NCBI GenBank assembly: GCA_002308595.1
Contig: DBWH01000006.1
Coordinates: forward strand, 46,511-75,689
Length of the DNA: 29,179 nt
Origin: Mageeibacillus sp. UBA1243
Lineage (GTDB): Bacteria > Bacillota > Clostridia > UBA1212
Reading direction: 5' to 3'
Below the pieces are notes generated by a model. It ran no database searches. It had not been told where the DNA came from and saw only the letters and a list, made by a program, of their open reading frames with translations. The position numbers and the translations under genes were made by a program. Positions 1 to 8,640 of this stretch are shown here, in pieces (position 1 is the stretch's first letter; each line of letters opens with the position of its first letter).

Positions 1-1148
1 CCGCAGGGTTCAAACTGTGAAGGCATGAGGAATATGTCGGAGCCTGCGTAGATGAGCGAAGCGAGCTCGTCGCTGAAGCCGATTTTGACGCCAACCTTTC
101 CCGGATATGCGGACGCATAATACTCGAAGAAGTCCTGGTAGTCCGAATCGCCTGAGCCGAGGAGAACGAACTGAACGTCGAGGTTCAGGATCTGCTCCAT
201 GACGCACGTGATGAGGTCAATGCCCTTCTGTCTGATGAGTCTTGTGACTATCGCGATGACGGGCGTATCGGGCTCCTCGGGGAGGCCCATCTCTCTCTGC
301 AGCGCGGCCTTATTGGCGGCTTTGCCCTGGATATAGTTTCTCGAGCTGTAATTCTCGGCAATGTTCTTGTCGGTAGAGGGGTTGTACCTTCCGTAGTCAA
401 TTCCGTTGACGATACCCGAGAGCTTGTAGGACTTTTCGCGGAGGAGACCGTCAAGGCCTTCGCCCGCAAGGCTGCCCTGAATCTCTTCGGCATAGGATTC
501 GGAGACGGTGGTCACCTTATCCGCGTAAACGATAGCGGCTTTGATGAACGATACGCAGTCGCCGAACTTCATCTTCTCCTCGGAGTAGTAGCCCATGTTG
601 AGACCTAAAAGTTCCTCTAAAATTGCGGGAGAATAGATACCCTGGTACTTCAGGTTGTGTATCGTGAAAACAACGTGGGACTTTGCGAATTCCGGCGCGT
701 TGTAGTAGATGTCTCTGAGGTAGACGGGGATGATGCCCGTGTGCCAGTCGTTGCAGTGGATGACGTCGGGTTCGAAGTCGCCCATGTGCTTGACGGATTC
801 CATTACCGCCCTGCAGAAGAACGAGAACCTCTCGCCGTCGTCAAAATAGCCGTAGCAGCCGGGTCTCTTGAAGTAGTATTCATTGTCGATGAAATAAAAA
901 GGCAGGCCCTCATAGGTCAAGTATTCGAGGCCGCAATATTGGTTTCTCCAGCCCACAGACACGCCAAAGCTCGCGAGCTGGCTCATTTTTGTTGTGAAAT
1001 TCGGGGCTATACTGCCGTACTTTGGCATGATGATACGAACGTCAATACCTTTTGCCTTGAGCGCTTTGGGAAGTGCGTAAGCTACGTCGGCAAGACCGCC
1101 GGTTTTTGCGAAAGGTTCGGCTTCAGCTGCAACAAACAATACTTTCAT
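1..1148 (-). CDS. glgA: Glycogen synthase, ADP-glucose type (3' end beyond window)
   Basis: Elongates alpha-1,4-glucan from ADP-glucose in the cytoplasm, the polymerising step of glycogen synthesis. I translated this by hand because the frame has no stop inside the window. It starts MKVLFVAAEAEPFAKTGGLA; the KTGGL motif binds ADP-glucose in GT5 enzymes. It also shows HNLKYQG and, at the window edge, PSQFEPCG, the start of the conserved C-terminal sugar-nucleotide motif. About 382 residues are visible of a usual 470-490, so only the C-terminal end is missing. The ATG at 1148 is preceded by GGAG five bases upstream. It lies downstream of glgD in the same direction, separated by 127 bases that contain a hairpin, so it may be partly uncoupled from glgC-glgD. 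Identity is clear from the motifs and neighbours. Confidence 0.96.
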   Translation of the reverse strand, partial: MKVLFVAAEAEPFAKTGGLADVAYALPKALKAKGIDVRIIMPKYGSIAPNFTTKMSQLASFGVSVGWRNQYCGLEYLTYEGLPFYFIDNEYYFKRPGCYGYFDDGERFSFFCRAVMESVKHMGDFEPDVIHCNDWHTGIIPVYLRDIYYNAPEFAKSHVVFTIHNLKYQGIYSPAILEELLGLNMGYYSEEKMKFGDCVSFIKAAIVYADKVTTVSESYAEEIQGSLAGEGLDGLLREKSYKLSGIVNGIDYGRYNPSTDKNIAENYSSRNYIQGKAANKAALQREMGLPEEPDTPVIAIVTRLIRQKGIDLITCVMEQILNLDVQFVLLGSGDSDYQDFFEYYASAYPGKVGVKIGFSDELASLIYAGSDIFLMPSQFEPC

Positions 1149-1222
1149 GGTGACTCCTTTTTTGATTTTGATAAGTTGCGCGCACATTTTCTGGAAACGG
1201 CGTGCAAGCCTGATTTTCGGTA

Positions 1223-1265
1223 AAACTTAAAGCCCCCGGCGGAACAGGGTCCGCTGCAAGAGGGC
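1223..1265 (-). terminator. Possible attenuating hairpin between glgD and glgA
   Basis: Reading the minus strand just after the glgD stop, AGCCCTC pairs with GGGGGCT, and GCGGA pairs with TCCGC inside it. The hairpin is followed by TTAAGTTTT. The T run is interrupted, so it may be a weak terminator that lowers glgA expression relative to glgC-glgD rather than a full stop. Confidence 0.45.
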
Positions 1266-1275
1266 TCCTTGGCGA

Positions 1276-2394
1276 TTACGGCAGATACATATTTCTCTTT
1301 TCCACTACGGTCGGGAAATACTCATCGCCCTTATACTCGGTGTTCTCCGAGATCTGTACGTTTTTATCTATTATCGCTCCGTAAAGGTGCGCGCCTGAGG
1401 CGATTCTGACGTTCTGGAGGATGATGCTGTTTTCAACGACGGCACCCTCTTCTACCGCAACAAACCGGCCGATTATACTGTTCTTAACGGTTCCGCGGAT
1501 GATGTTGCCGTCTGCAACGAGCGAATTTGAAACCTCGCATCCGTCAACGTAAATCGTCGGCGGCTCGTCTTTGATCTTTGTGTAAACGGGCCTCTGCGAT
1601 CTGAAGAGCTCATTGGAGACTTCCATCGAGAGCATATCCATGTTTGCCTTGAAGTATGACGACTTGCTGTTGATGCAGGCCACGTACCCGTCAAACTTGT
1701 ATGCGTTGAAGTTCAGCGAGCTCAGCTTTCCGAACAGAAGCTCGTAGAAATCGTTGTACCTGCGGTTTCTCGCGTTCTCCTGAATGAGATTGATGAGCAG
1801 TGACTTTCTGAGGATGAAGAACTCCATGCAGATGTCTGCCTTGGGGATGAAGCCGATGTTTTTGCCTACGCCCGTGACGTTCATGTGCATCGTGTCGACT
1901 TCGAGAGTGAAGCAGTTCATGAACTCTCTGTCTGCGGTGTCCGTGTGCGTGTAAACCACCGTTACGTCCGCGCCGGAGGCCTCGTGCGACTTCATAACGT
2001 CCCTGACGTCAAGGTTGCACACGAAGTATGACGATGTCAGAATGACGTACTCGCTGCGGCTTCTGAAAAGGTACTCCATGTTGTTCTGAAGCATCTTTGA
2101 CTCGAAATTGGCGATGTCGAGAAGCTTGTGCGTGAAAAGGAAGAGTCCGTCGTTCTTACGGTTGAGATCCCAGGGTTTACCGTCGCCGACGTGGTCGACG
2201 AGCGATCTTGAGTTGGTTTCGGTGAAGATTCCGACGTTGGTGACGCCCGCGTTAACAACGTTCGAAAGCATGAAGTCGATAACTCTGAATCTGCTTCCGA
2301 TGGGTATGGATGCGATGGTTCTTTTCGCGGTCAGAGCCTTGATGTCGCTCTCGTCCTCGTCGAGGTTGAATATTGCCATGTATTCCTTGCTCAT
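1276..2394 (-). CDS. glgD: GlgD, regulatory subunit of ADP-glucose pyrophosphorylase
   Basis: Partner of GlgC in the Firmicutes-type heteromeric ADP-glucose pyrophosphorylase, which makes the glucosyl donor for glycogen. The 372-residue protein has the same overall plan as GlgC: an N-terminal nucleotidyltransferase-like fold (RVIDFMLSNVVNAGV near residues 37-51) and a C-terminal left-handed beta-helix with hexapeptide-like repeats (about 285-350). It lacks the GGxGxRL nucleotide-binding loop that GlgC carries, as expected for the non-catalytic subunit. It begins 12 bases after the glgC stop, and its GAGGAGGG ribosome site overlaps that stop, which indicates translational coupling. In the family GlgD increases GlgC activity; that role is known from relatives and is not visible here. 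Confidence 0.95.
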   Translation of the reverse strand: MSKEYMAIFNLDEDESDIKALTAKRTIASIPIGSRFRVIDFMLSNVVNAGVTNVGIFTETNSRSLVDHVGDGKPWDLNRKNDGLFLFTHKLLDIANFESKMLQNNMEYLFRSRSEYVILTSSYFVCNLDVRDVMKSHEASGADVTVVYTHTDTADREFMNCFTLEVDTMHMNVTGVGKNIGFIPKADICMEFFILRKSLLINLIQENARNRRYNDFYELLFGKLSSLNFNAYKFDGYVACINSKSSYFKANMDMLSMEVSNELFRSQRPVYTKIKDEPPTIYVDGCEVSNSLVADGNIIRGTVKNSIIGRFVAVEEGAVVENSIILQNVRIASGAHLYGAIIDKNVQISENTEYKGDEYFPTVVEKRNMYLP

Positions 2395-2406
2395 AAGCTT
2401 CCCTCC

Positions 2407-3555
2407 TCAGATTTTTCCGCTGAAGTTGGGCTCCACGACGGTGCCCGCCTCTATCACCGCGATCTTGTCGCCGTTGCCGATAACGTTGCTCGCTTTAACG
2501 GTGCTGCCTTCAAGGATTATCGCCTTGTTTACGATCACGTTGCCCTCAATGACGCAGTCCTCCATGATGATGGAGTCCACGATTCTGGCGTCCTTGTCCA
2601 CCCGGCAGCCCGGGAACAGGATGGAGTGCCTCACCTCGCCGTCAACGATGCAGCCTTCGGTGATGATGCTGTCGCTTAACTTTGCATTGTCGCCAATGTA
2701 CTGCGAAGGCCTGATCTTCACCTGCGTGAAGAGCTTCCAGCTCGTGTCGAAAAGGCGAACCTCATTGTCGGTGCTGAGAAGGTCCATATTGGCCTCCCAG
2801 AAGCTCTGAATCGTTCCTACGTCCTTCCAGTAGCCCCTGAACTCGTATGCGACCATAGTCTCATTGTCGGCAAGCATTGCGGGAATGATGTTTTTCCCGA
2901 AATCGTAGCTCGAATCGGGGTCTTCAGCGTCCCTGATGAGATACTCTTTAAGCTTCTTGTAGGTGAAGATGTAGATGCCCATCGAGGCGAGCGTGCTCTT
3001 CGGATGTGCCGGCTTCTCCTCGAACTCGACGATGCGGCCGTTTCCGTCCGTGTTCATGATACCGAACCTCGAGGCCTCCTCGATCGGAACGTTGATGACG
3101 CCAATGGTAGCCGCCGCGTCCTCAGCGATGTGCTTCTTGAGCATCTCCCTGTAGTCCATCTTGTAAATATGGTCGCCCGAAAGGATCAGCAGGTATTCCG
3201 GATCGTACTGGTCGCAGAATGAGAGGTTCTGGTAGACCGCATTGGCGGTACCCTTGTACCAGTCGCCGCCCTGCTCGCTCATGTAAGGAGGAAGCATTGC
3301 AACACCTCCGTGCACACGGTCAAGGTCCCAAGGGGTGCCTATTCCGATGTGGGCATTGAGAGCCTGCGGTTTGAACTGCGTCAGGATACCGACTGTGTCG
3401 ATACCCGAGTTGGAGCAGTTACTGAGGGCAAAATCGATAATGCGGTATTTGCCTCCGAAATGAACAGCCGGCTTCGCCATAACTTTTGTCATAGGACTGA
3501 GTCTGCTGCCCTGTCCGCCTGCAAGTATGAGCGCGATCATATTTTTCTTTGCCAT
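2407..3555 (-). CDS. glgC: Glucose-1-phosphate adenylyltransferase
   Basis: Converts glucose-1-phosphate and ATP to ADP-glucose, the committed step of bacterial glycogen synthesis. The 382-residue protein carries the catalytic nucleotide loop [12 protein letters not shown] (residues 13-24), the [15 protein letters not shown] segment after it, [13 protein letters not shown] around the metal-binding aspartate, and [10 protein letters not shown] in the sugar-phosphate region. A C-terminal beta-helix domain completes the normal family length. The ATG at 3555 has GGAG nine bases upstream. It is the first gene of glgC-glgD-glgA. I could not find a convincing promoter in the 103 bases upstream, so transcription may start inside or upstream of the zinc-ribbon gene. 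Confidence 0.97.
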   Translation of the reverse strand: MAKKNMIALILAGGQGSRLSPMTKVMAKPAVHFGGKYRIIDFALSNCSNSGIDTVGILTQFKPQALNAHIGIGTPWDLDRVHGGVAMLPPYMSEQGGDWYKGTANAVYQNLSFCDQYDPEYLLILSGDHIYKMDYREMLKKHIAEDAAATIGVINVPIEEASRFGIMNTDGNGRIVEFEEKPAHPKSTLASMGIYIFTYKKLKEYLIRDAEDPDSSYDFGKNIIPAMLADNETMVAYEFRGYWKDVGTIQSFWEANMDLLSTDNEVRLFDTSWKLFTQVKIRPSQYIGDNAKLSDSIITEGCIVDGEVRHSILFPGCRVDKDARIVDSIIMEDCVIEGNVIVNKAIILEGSTVKASNVIGNGDKIAVIEAGTVVEPNFSGKI

Positions 3556-3658
3556 AAATTCATCTCCAATCTTTTTCCGAGGGGATATGTCTGCGGCGCC
3601 GCCCTTTACGCCTTTACCGCCAAGGGTCCTGCCGCCAATGTTTTACTTGCTTTTCGTG

Positions 3659-4957
3659 TCAGTCGTTCCTGATTCTTCTCACTGACGTGTGCGAACGCAG
3701 GTAGGTGTCCGTGTCGACCGTCAGATTCACCGGCGCGGTCTCGTAATAATCCGCGTCGCTCTTTGACGAAACGTTTGAGGACTTGCCGTAAATGATGCCG
3801 CGCGCCACGAAGAAAATGATTATCATCGCAAGAACGCCGCCGCCAATGGCATAGAACAGATTTTTGTCCGCAAAAAGCCAGATGAGAAGTCCGATGACGG
3901 CGCCGAGGAGCGAGTAAAGGAACGATACGAGATTGATTTTCTTGCCGTCCGTGGGAAGCTTACCCGCGACCTTTCCGGTCTGTCCGTTCATCGCGAAGTA
4001 GTAATATTTGTCTTTGAACTTGGTTCTGAGAAGCCAGAGCGGGAAGAGAGCGTATGAGAAAGTCTCGTCGGAGATCTTTTCAGAGTGGCTCTCGACTGAA
4101 ACGTTTTCGTAGCCCTTCTTTGTGACTGACTGTTTGAGTTCCTTGGTTATAGTGCCTCTCACGCGCATGTCGAGCTTCTGCCTGCACTGTTCGACGCTCA
4201 TGTCGTACTTGTCGGCAAGGTAACCGCTCAAATAAACGCTCTTAAAAGGCTCAATCTTCTGATAGTTGAACGGCTCAACCGACTCCATGTAGGCGTCCTC
4301 GATTGAGGAAGACGCGTCGGCGGGGACGTTCTGGAAGCTCATATTGCCGGCTCTCTTGTGGGTGTAGTAGTTGGTCTTTGTATACTCGTTGTTGCCTGCG
4401 ACCCATGTCTCGTGAGTTTCGCCCGAATAGGTTGCGCTCGCGGCGACGTTGCACGACATGAGGTGATACGGAACGTAAATGCCGCTGATCTTTTCCGGAG
4501 CGTGGCTCTGCTTGAACTCCCTGGGCATGTACTTGTATTTGCTCACAAACTTCTTGTAAGCCGCCGAAGCATCGTCCTTGGTCTTTGAAAACGGGATGAT
4601 GTAGTCCGGTCTGAAATCTCCCGAGACGGAGCTCTCGATGATAGCAGGGTTTCCGCAGTAAGGGCAGAACAGAGCAGCCGAGTTTTCCGTGCAGATGATG
4701 GCGCCGCCGCATGAGGGGCAGTTGTAGCCGGTGGTATTGGCGTTAAGCTTCATCCAATACTCTTCGGCCTTCTCGCCTTCAATGTACTCGCTGTCGATTC
4801 TCGAGTTGACGTGCCTTGACGGCTTCGCAACGTTCTCGCTTTCAATCACGTCAGGCGCAAACTCGCTGTCGCAGAAATCACATTTGATTTTTTTCTTCGT
4901 CGCGTCAAAGGTGAGAGGCGCGGCGCAATTCGGACACTTATACTCAACTGTTGCCAT
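3659..4957 (-). CDS. Zinc-ribbon protein with C-terminal membrane hairpin (TFIIB-type zinc ribbon family)
   Basis: Function is unknown; proteins like this are usually annotated as TFIIB-type zinc-ribbon proteins. There are two four-cysteine zinc sites: C8/C11 with C26/C29, and C80/C83 with C98/C101. A long middle domain (about 110-330) contains IYVPYHLMSC, a motif recurrent in this family. Two hydrophobic segments follow at about 342-363 and 368-392, then a short tail. The likely topology is a cytosolic zinc-binding body anchored by a membrane hairpin. The ATG at 4957 follows AGAGGAT. It is flanked by glgC downstream and the exonuclease upstream with gaps over 100 bases, so it is probably its own unit. 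Zinc binding is strongly suggested; a role in transcription or helicase loading should not be assumed from the name. Confidence 0.8.
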   Translation of the reverse strand: MATVEYKCPNCAAPLTFDATKKKIKCDFCDSEFAPDVIESENVAKPSRHVNSRIDSEYIEGEKAEEYWMKLNANTTGYNCPSCGGAIICTENSAALFCPYCGNPAIIESSVSGDFRPDYIIPFSKTKDDASAAYKKFVSKYKYMPREFKQSHAPEKISGIYVPYHLMSCNVAASATYSGETHETWVAGNNEYTKTNYYTHKRAGNMSFQNVPADASSSIEDAYMESVEPFNYQKIEPFKSVYLSGYLADKYDMSVEQCRQKLDMRVRGTITKELKQSVTKKGYENVSVESHSEKISDETFSYALFPLWLLRTKFKDKYYYFAMNGQTGKVAGKLPTDGKKINLVSFLYSLLGAVIGLLIWLFADKNLFYAIGGGVLAMIIIFFVARGIIYGKSSNVSSKSDADYYETAPVNLTVDTDTYLRSHTSVRRIRND

Positions 4958-5123
4958 ATGAAATATCCTCTTCTGTTGTCTGCACGGAGCCGGTTAAGAT
5001 TTCCGGATCCGGGGCCGTTATTCTGTTTGATGAGTTACTGTTTTAAATCCTGTTTCGAGCTTTTTGAAGCCTCCGCCGGGCGCTTTTTTATGCCGCGCTG
5101 TGCGGCAGATACCCGATGGTTAA

Positions 5124-5152
5124 ATTATACCACGGTTTTCTTTTTCCTTCCA
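5124..5152 (-). promoter_or_regulatory. Candidate promoter for the zinc-ribbon gene
   Basis: On the minus strand TGGAAG is followed after 17 bases by TATAAT, with a TGG just before the -10 box (extended -10 type). It overlaps the stop codon of the exonuclease gene and would give a leader of about 160 bases before the ATG at 4957. Confidence 0.5.
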
Positions 5153-5967
5153 CCCCTGCGGGACCTTCCGGAGCGCTTTGAGCGGGATTTTTTTGCGGGA
5201 GTTTCATTGGCGGTTTCGCCGTCTTCGGGAGTCTTTTCGGACTTCGGTTTCGCCCCCGCCGCAAGATGTGCCGTGTCGTTCTTTTCCTGCCTCACACCGC
5301 CTGCGCTGCCGATGTTCCGCCTGCCGTTTCTGCCCTGCTGACCGCCTCTTCTGCGGCGCCTTGCGTCAATGCCCTGGCTGGCCTCGAAATTGCCCTCCGC
5401 GTCGAGCATTCTGACCTTGAGAGCGACCGTGTCGAGGGTCATGCAGTAGATGAAAAGCCTTGCCGTGTTGTAGGAGTCGACTACCGCCCTGTGCGCCTCG
5501 CCGACGAAGTAGAGATCAGCAACCTCAATCGCGCGCTCGAGCGAAATCTGGTTCTTGACGCCAATGGCAGCCATGAAAACCTGCTGGAAGTCAACCCATT
5601 TTCTGAACATGCCAAGGTCTGAAGCGGGGAATCCCTTGACGCGTGCCTCGCGCAGGACCTGAATCGCGTCGTTGTTCGACCATGAATAGATCGTGTAGTC
5701 GTCGGTGCCGACCCACTTCACAAAGTCGTCCATGACGTCGGTGAAAGAACTCTCATTTTCAACCATTGCCCATGTGATGCCCGTGAGCGCTCTCTCGGTC
5801 GAAGGGATAGAGGTTGCAAAATCAGGCCTTACAAGTCTGTCAAACTCCCCTATTACTTTGAATTCGTCGTCAATTTTGACAGCTCCGATTTCGATGGTCT
5901 CCGTTCTCAGAGGCGAGCTCTTACGGAAGCATGTGCAAAATTCAAGATCTATAAAAACGTGGATCAA
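5125..5967 (-). CDS. DEDDh-type 3'-5' exonuclease with basic tail
   Basis: Predicted exonuclease of the RNase T/DnaQ superfamily that removes nucleotides from 3' ends. The metal-binding set is visible: D7 and E9 (FIDLEF), D100 (SWSNNDAI), then H159 and D164 (EAHRAVVD), the DEDDh arrangement. The domain ends near residue 180. From about 200 the protein is low-complexity and very basic (ARRRRRGGQ, then Lys/Arg-rich to the end), which suggests a disordered nucleic-acid-binding tail absent from minimal family members. The start is a TTG at 5967: GGAGG lies eight bases upstream and no better ATG exists nearby. It lies 107 bases after tsaD on the same strand. Whether the substrate is RNA or DNA cannot be told from sequence; the tail resembles those of RNA enzymes, which is inference. 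Confidence 0.85.
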   Translation of the reverse strand: MIHVFIDLEFCTCFRKSSPLRTETIEIGAVKIDDEFKVIGEFDRLVRPDFATSIPSTERALTGITWAMVENESSFTDVMDDFVKWVGTDDYTIYSWSNNDAIQVLREARVKGFPASDLGMFRKWVDFQQVFMAAIGVKNQISLERAIEVADLYFVGEAHRAVVDSYNTARLFIYCMTLDTVALKVRMLDAEGNFEASQGIDARRRRRGGQQGRNGRRNIGSAGGVRQEKNDTAHLAAGAKPKSEKTPEDGETANETPAKKSRSKRSGRSRRGGRKKKTVV

Positions 5968-6074
5968 AAGCTGTTCCTCCGCGGCGCGTTAAATTATCAG
6001 CTGACTGCGCCGCTCTTCTTTTCTGTTGGATTGCATATTCCCTTTCGTGAAAGCTGTGAGCCGGACGGCCGTTT

Positions 6075-7091
6075 TCACATGTCCTCAAGGGAATAAGTCG
6101 CCTCCGCGTTGAGGCTGAGGTCGGATGTCCGGCCCTTCATATAGGCAAAATATGCCGCCGACGCGATCATTGCCCCGTTGTCGGTGCAGAGTATCCTTGA
6201 CGGTTTCTCAAGGACCATGCCCTTCTTTTTTGCGGTCTCGTCGAAAAGATCGCGGAGCCTTGAATTGGCGGCAACGCCTCCCGCAAGAACGACCGTCTTC
6301 ATTCCGGTGTCCCTTGCGGCTTTAAACGTGTTTTCGCAGAGAATCCCGCACACCGCTTCCTGGAACGATGCGCAGATGTCCTCGACCGGCACCGGCTGAC
6401 CTGCCATTTTGAGGCTGTTCAGATGGTTCAGCACCGCCGTTTTGATTCCCGAAAAGCTGAAGTCGTAAGAGTCCTTAAACCTGGTCTTCGGGAAAGTGAA
6501 ATACTTCGGATTGCCGGATTTGGCGGCTTTGTCGATTGCGGGTCCTCCGGGGTAGCCGAGTCCGAGCGCCCTTGAAACCTTGTCGTAAGCCTCTCCCGCC
6601 GCGTCGTCCCTGGTTCTTCCGAGGATCCTGTACTTTCCGTAGTCCTCAACGAGCACTATGTGGCTGTGTCCGCCTGACGCAACGAGCGTGATGAAAGGCG
6701 GCTTCAGGTTCCCGCTCTCAAGGTAGTTTGCCGAAATGTGACCTTCGAGGTGGTGAACCCCTACAAGCGGCTTTCCCGTTGCGTACGCGAGCCCCTTGGC
6801 GGCCATGAGTCCCACCAGAAGTCCTCCGACAAGACCCGGTCCGAAAGTGACGCCAATGACATCCACCTTCTCAAGCGGCACCCCCGCCTCTTTAAGCGCA
6901 CTGTCGATGACCGGCACTATGAATTCAAGGTGCTTTCTCGAAGCGATCTCAGGCACGACTCCGCCGTAGGCCTTGTGCAGTTCAAGCGACGACGATATTA
7001 CGTTTGACAGAAGCTTCCTGCCGTTCAGTACGACGGCGGCGGCTGTCTCATCGCAGCTGCTTTCAATTCCGAGCGTTAAAATGTCATTCAT
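6075..7091 (-). CDS. tsaD: tRNA N6-adenosine threonylcarbamoyltransferase
   Basis: Transfers the threonylcarbamoyl group to A37 of tRNAs that read ANN codons (t6A), working with TsaB, TsaE and TsaC in bacteria. The 338-residue protein has the family start [27 protein letters not shown] (about 83-94), the metal-binding HxxxH at H114 and H118 (HHLEGH), ASGGHSH at 138-144, [10 protein letters not shown] and CTDNGAMIA near the end. This is normal length with all motifs intact. The ATG at 7091 is two bases past the nif3 stop, so the two are coupled. It is the last gene of the DUF368-trmK-nif3-tsaD run. Confidence 0.98.
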   Translation of the reverse strand: MNDILTLGIESSCDETAAAVVLNGRKLLSNVISSSLELHKAYGGVVPEIASRKHLEFIVPVIDSALKEAGVPLEKVDVIGVTFGPGLVGGLLVGLMAAKGLAYATGKPLVGVHHLEGHISANYLESGNLKPPFITLVASGGHSHIVLVEDYGKYRILGRTRDDAAGEAYDKVSRALGLGYPGGPAIDKAAKSGNPKYFTFPKTRFKDSYDFSFSGIKTAVLNHLNSLKMAGQPVPVEDICASFQEAVCGILCENTFKAARDTGMKTVVLAGGVAANSRLRDLFDETAKKKGMVLEKPSRILCTDNGAMIASAAYFAYMKGRTSDLSLNAEATYSLEDM

Positions 7092-7093
7092 CT

Positions 7094-7900
7094 TCAGTCC
7101 GAAAGTCCTATGAGATCGTAGTAGGGATTTGTCTTGGCGGCAATGCGTACCGGAATACCGTCCTGCTCAAGCTGTCCCTGGAGGCTCTTTTTGACGTGAG
7201 CCGCGAGTGATTTGATACCGCCAATCTCGGTCTCGTAGTGTCCAAGTTCGATGCCCGCGATTCCGAGTTCCAGAAGCTCAAGCGCCCTGCTGTGCTTCAT
7301 CTCGCCTGTCACCACAACGTCAACCTTGTTCTCGGTAAGCCAGCCTGTCTCGCCGTCAAACGCGCCGCAGCAGACCGCGACGGTTGTGATATTGTCGTCA
7401 AGCTCAAAGTTCTTAGGCTTGATGATTTTAGCGTTAAAGCTCTCAAATTCAGCCGTAACCCTGTCGTAAAAACTCTCAAGCGGTTCCGCCTCCGGAAGCA
7501 TTCCGTAAAGGTGCGTGTCGCCGTCAACCTTCTTCGGGTCGATGAGCTTCAGCTTTCTGAAAAGCACGTCGTTCACGCCGCCGGGGGCACAATCGAGGTT
7601 CGTATGAGCCGAATAGACCGTAATTCCGGCGTCCTCGAGCGCGTCAAGCTTCCTTCTCAAAAGGCTGCTCTGCTCAATCACCGCCTCTTTGTCAAATATC
7701 AGCGGGTGGTGCGTAATGATGAGGTTGATGCCCGATTTTGCGGCCATCTCGATATCTGCAAGCGTCAGGTCAAGGCAGAAAAGAACGCCCCTGGTTTTAT
7801 CTTTGAGGTTTCCCGCCATAAGGCCCACGTTGTCCCACTCGCACGCAAGCGCCTTCGGTGCAAAATAATCAATCCACTGTACGATGTCGTTGTGTATCAT
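7094..7900 (-). CDS. Nif3-like dinuclear metal protein (GTP cyclohydrolase 1 type 2 family, YqfO-like)
   Basis: Conserved protein of the Nif3/NIF3L1 family (268 residues) with a two-metal centre. Visible ligands are the ITHHPLIF motif (H64, H65), D104 in [13 protein letters not shown], and HYETEIGG near residue 218. It lacks the PII-like insert found in the longer YqfO form. Its biological substrate is unsettled; GTP cyclohydrolase activity has been reported for a relative but the role is not established. The start ATG overlaps the trmK stop by four bases (ATGA), and trmK-nif3 adjacency is conserved in Firmicutes (yqfN-yqfO), which supports both calls. Confidence 0.93.
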   Translation of the reverse strand: MIHNDIVQWIDYFAPKALACEWDNVGLMAGNLKDKTRGVLFCLDLTLADIEMAAKSGINLIITHHPLIFDKEAVIEQSSLLRRKLDALEDAGITVYSAHTNLDCAPGGVNDVLFRKLKLIDPKKVDGDTHLYGMLPEAEPLESFYDRVTAEFESFNAKIIKPKNFELDDNITTVAVCCGAFDGETGWLTENKVDVVVTGEMKHSRALELLELGIAGIELGHYETEIGGIKSLAAHVKKSLQGQLEQDGIPVRIAAKTNPYYDLIGLSD

Positions 7901-8640
7901 TGATTTTCTCCTAAAATTTCGTTGATACCGCCAATGACTTCCGCGAGCTTTTCAACTCTTTCCCGCTTTCCGTCAAATCCGGCATCATCTTTCGCTCCGC
8001 CCTCTCCGTTTATCTTCTCAAGTGCGGCGTCATATTTTCTTCTCACGGCTCTCAGGCAGTCTTTTCCCTCCGGGTCGCCGTCCCGTCCGATGAACTCACC
8101 CGTTATCGCCAATATACTCCCCGGGTTCTCGCATCTGCTCCGCCCCGTGTATATGCAGTTCATTACCACGTATCCGTGTCCCGCATCCATGACGCCCTTC
8201 TCGCTCTCTATCTCAAACCCCTTTTCCCAGAGGTAGCACCTGAGCTCAGGCACGCACGTGTTCGGCTGGAGGACGAGGCGTCCTTCCCCGGCGATTTCAA
8301 AACTTTCTTCGATGATATCGGCAATGAGCAGCCCGCCCATCCCGCATATCGTTTTAACTTCAGCCTCTCCCTTTTCGAGGACCGTGAAGCCGCTGCCCCG
8401 CCTTAGGCTGAAGAGTTCTTTTTTCTTCGGGCAGTATTTTGCAACGTTTGCGGCAGCCCTCTCGAGCGGCCCTTTTCTTAAATCCGTGACAATCGCTCTT
8501 TCGCAAAGGTTTTCGATCATCATGCGTATCGGCAGCAGCGCGTGGTCTGAGCCTATGTCGGCAAACGTGCCGCACCTTCCGGCAACTGTTTTAACGGCTT
8601 CAAGCCTTCGTGAAAGCGCAGGGCCCGCTTCAGTTCTCAT
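7897..8640 (-). CDS. trmK: tRNA (adenine22-N1)-methyltransferase
   Basis: SAM-dependent methyltransferase that makes m1A22 in tRNA. The SAM-binding loop FADIGSDHALLPIRM is at about residues 26-40, after LSRRLEAVKTVAG, both diagnostic of TrmK (COG2384). CGMGGLLIADII follows near residue 105. I chose the ATG at 8640 (247 residues) because family members begin just before the LSxRLEAV segment. A further in-frame ATG at 8679 would add 13 Pro/Arg-rich residues and overlap DUF368 by 50 bases. Neither start has a clear ribosome site, so translation probably depends on coupling to the overlapping DUF368 stop at 8630. The C-terminal half, with its EKINGEGGAKDD linker, fits the helical tail of the family. 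Confidence 0.93.
   Translation of the reverse strand: MRTEAGPALSRRLEAVKTVAGRCGTFADIGSDHALLPIRMMIENLCERAIVTDLRKGPLERAAANVAKYCPKKKELFSLRRGSGFTVLEKGEAEVKTICGMGGLLIADIIEESFEIAGEGRLVLQPNTCVPELRCYLWEKGFEIESEKGVMDAGHGYVVMNCIYTGRSRCENPGSILAITGEFIGRDGDPEGKDCLRAVRRKYDAALEKINGEGGAKDDAGFDGKRERVEKLAEVIGGINEILGENQ

Noticed and set aside
3556..3658. Promoter directly upstream of glgC
   Set aside because: No -35/-10 pair with acceptable spacing is visible on the minus strand in this GC-rich gap; only a CGCCAATG word (3633) stands out.
5091..5107. TGCCGC-GCTGT-GCGGCA hairpin after the exonuclease gene
   Set aside because: Considered as a terminator, but on the minus strand it is followed by A rather than T residues, so it does not fit an intrinsic terminator for that gene.
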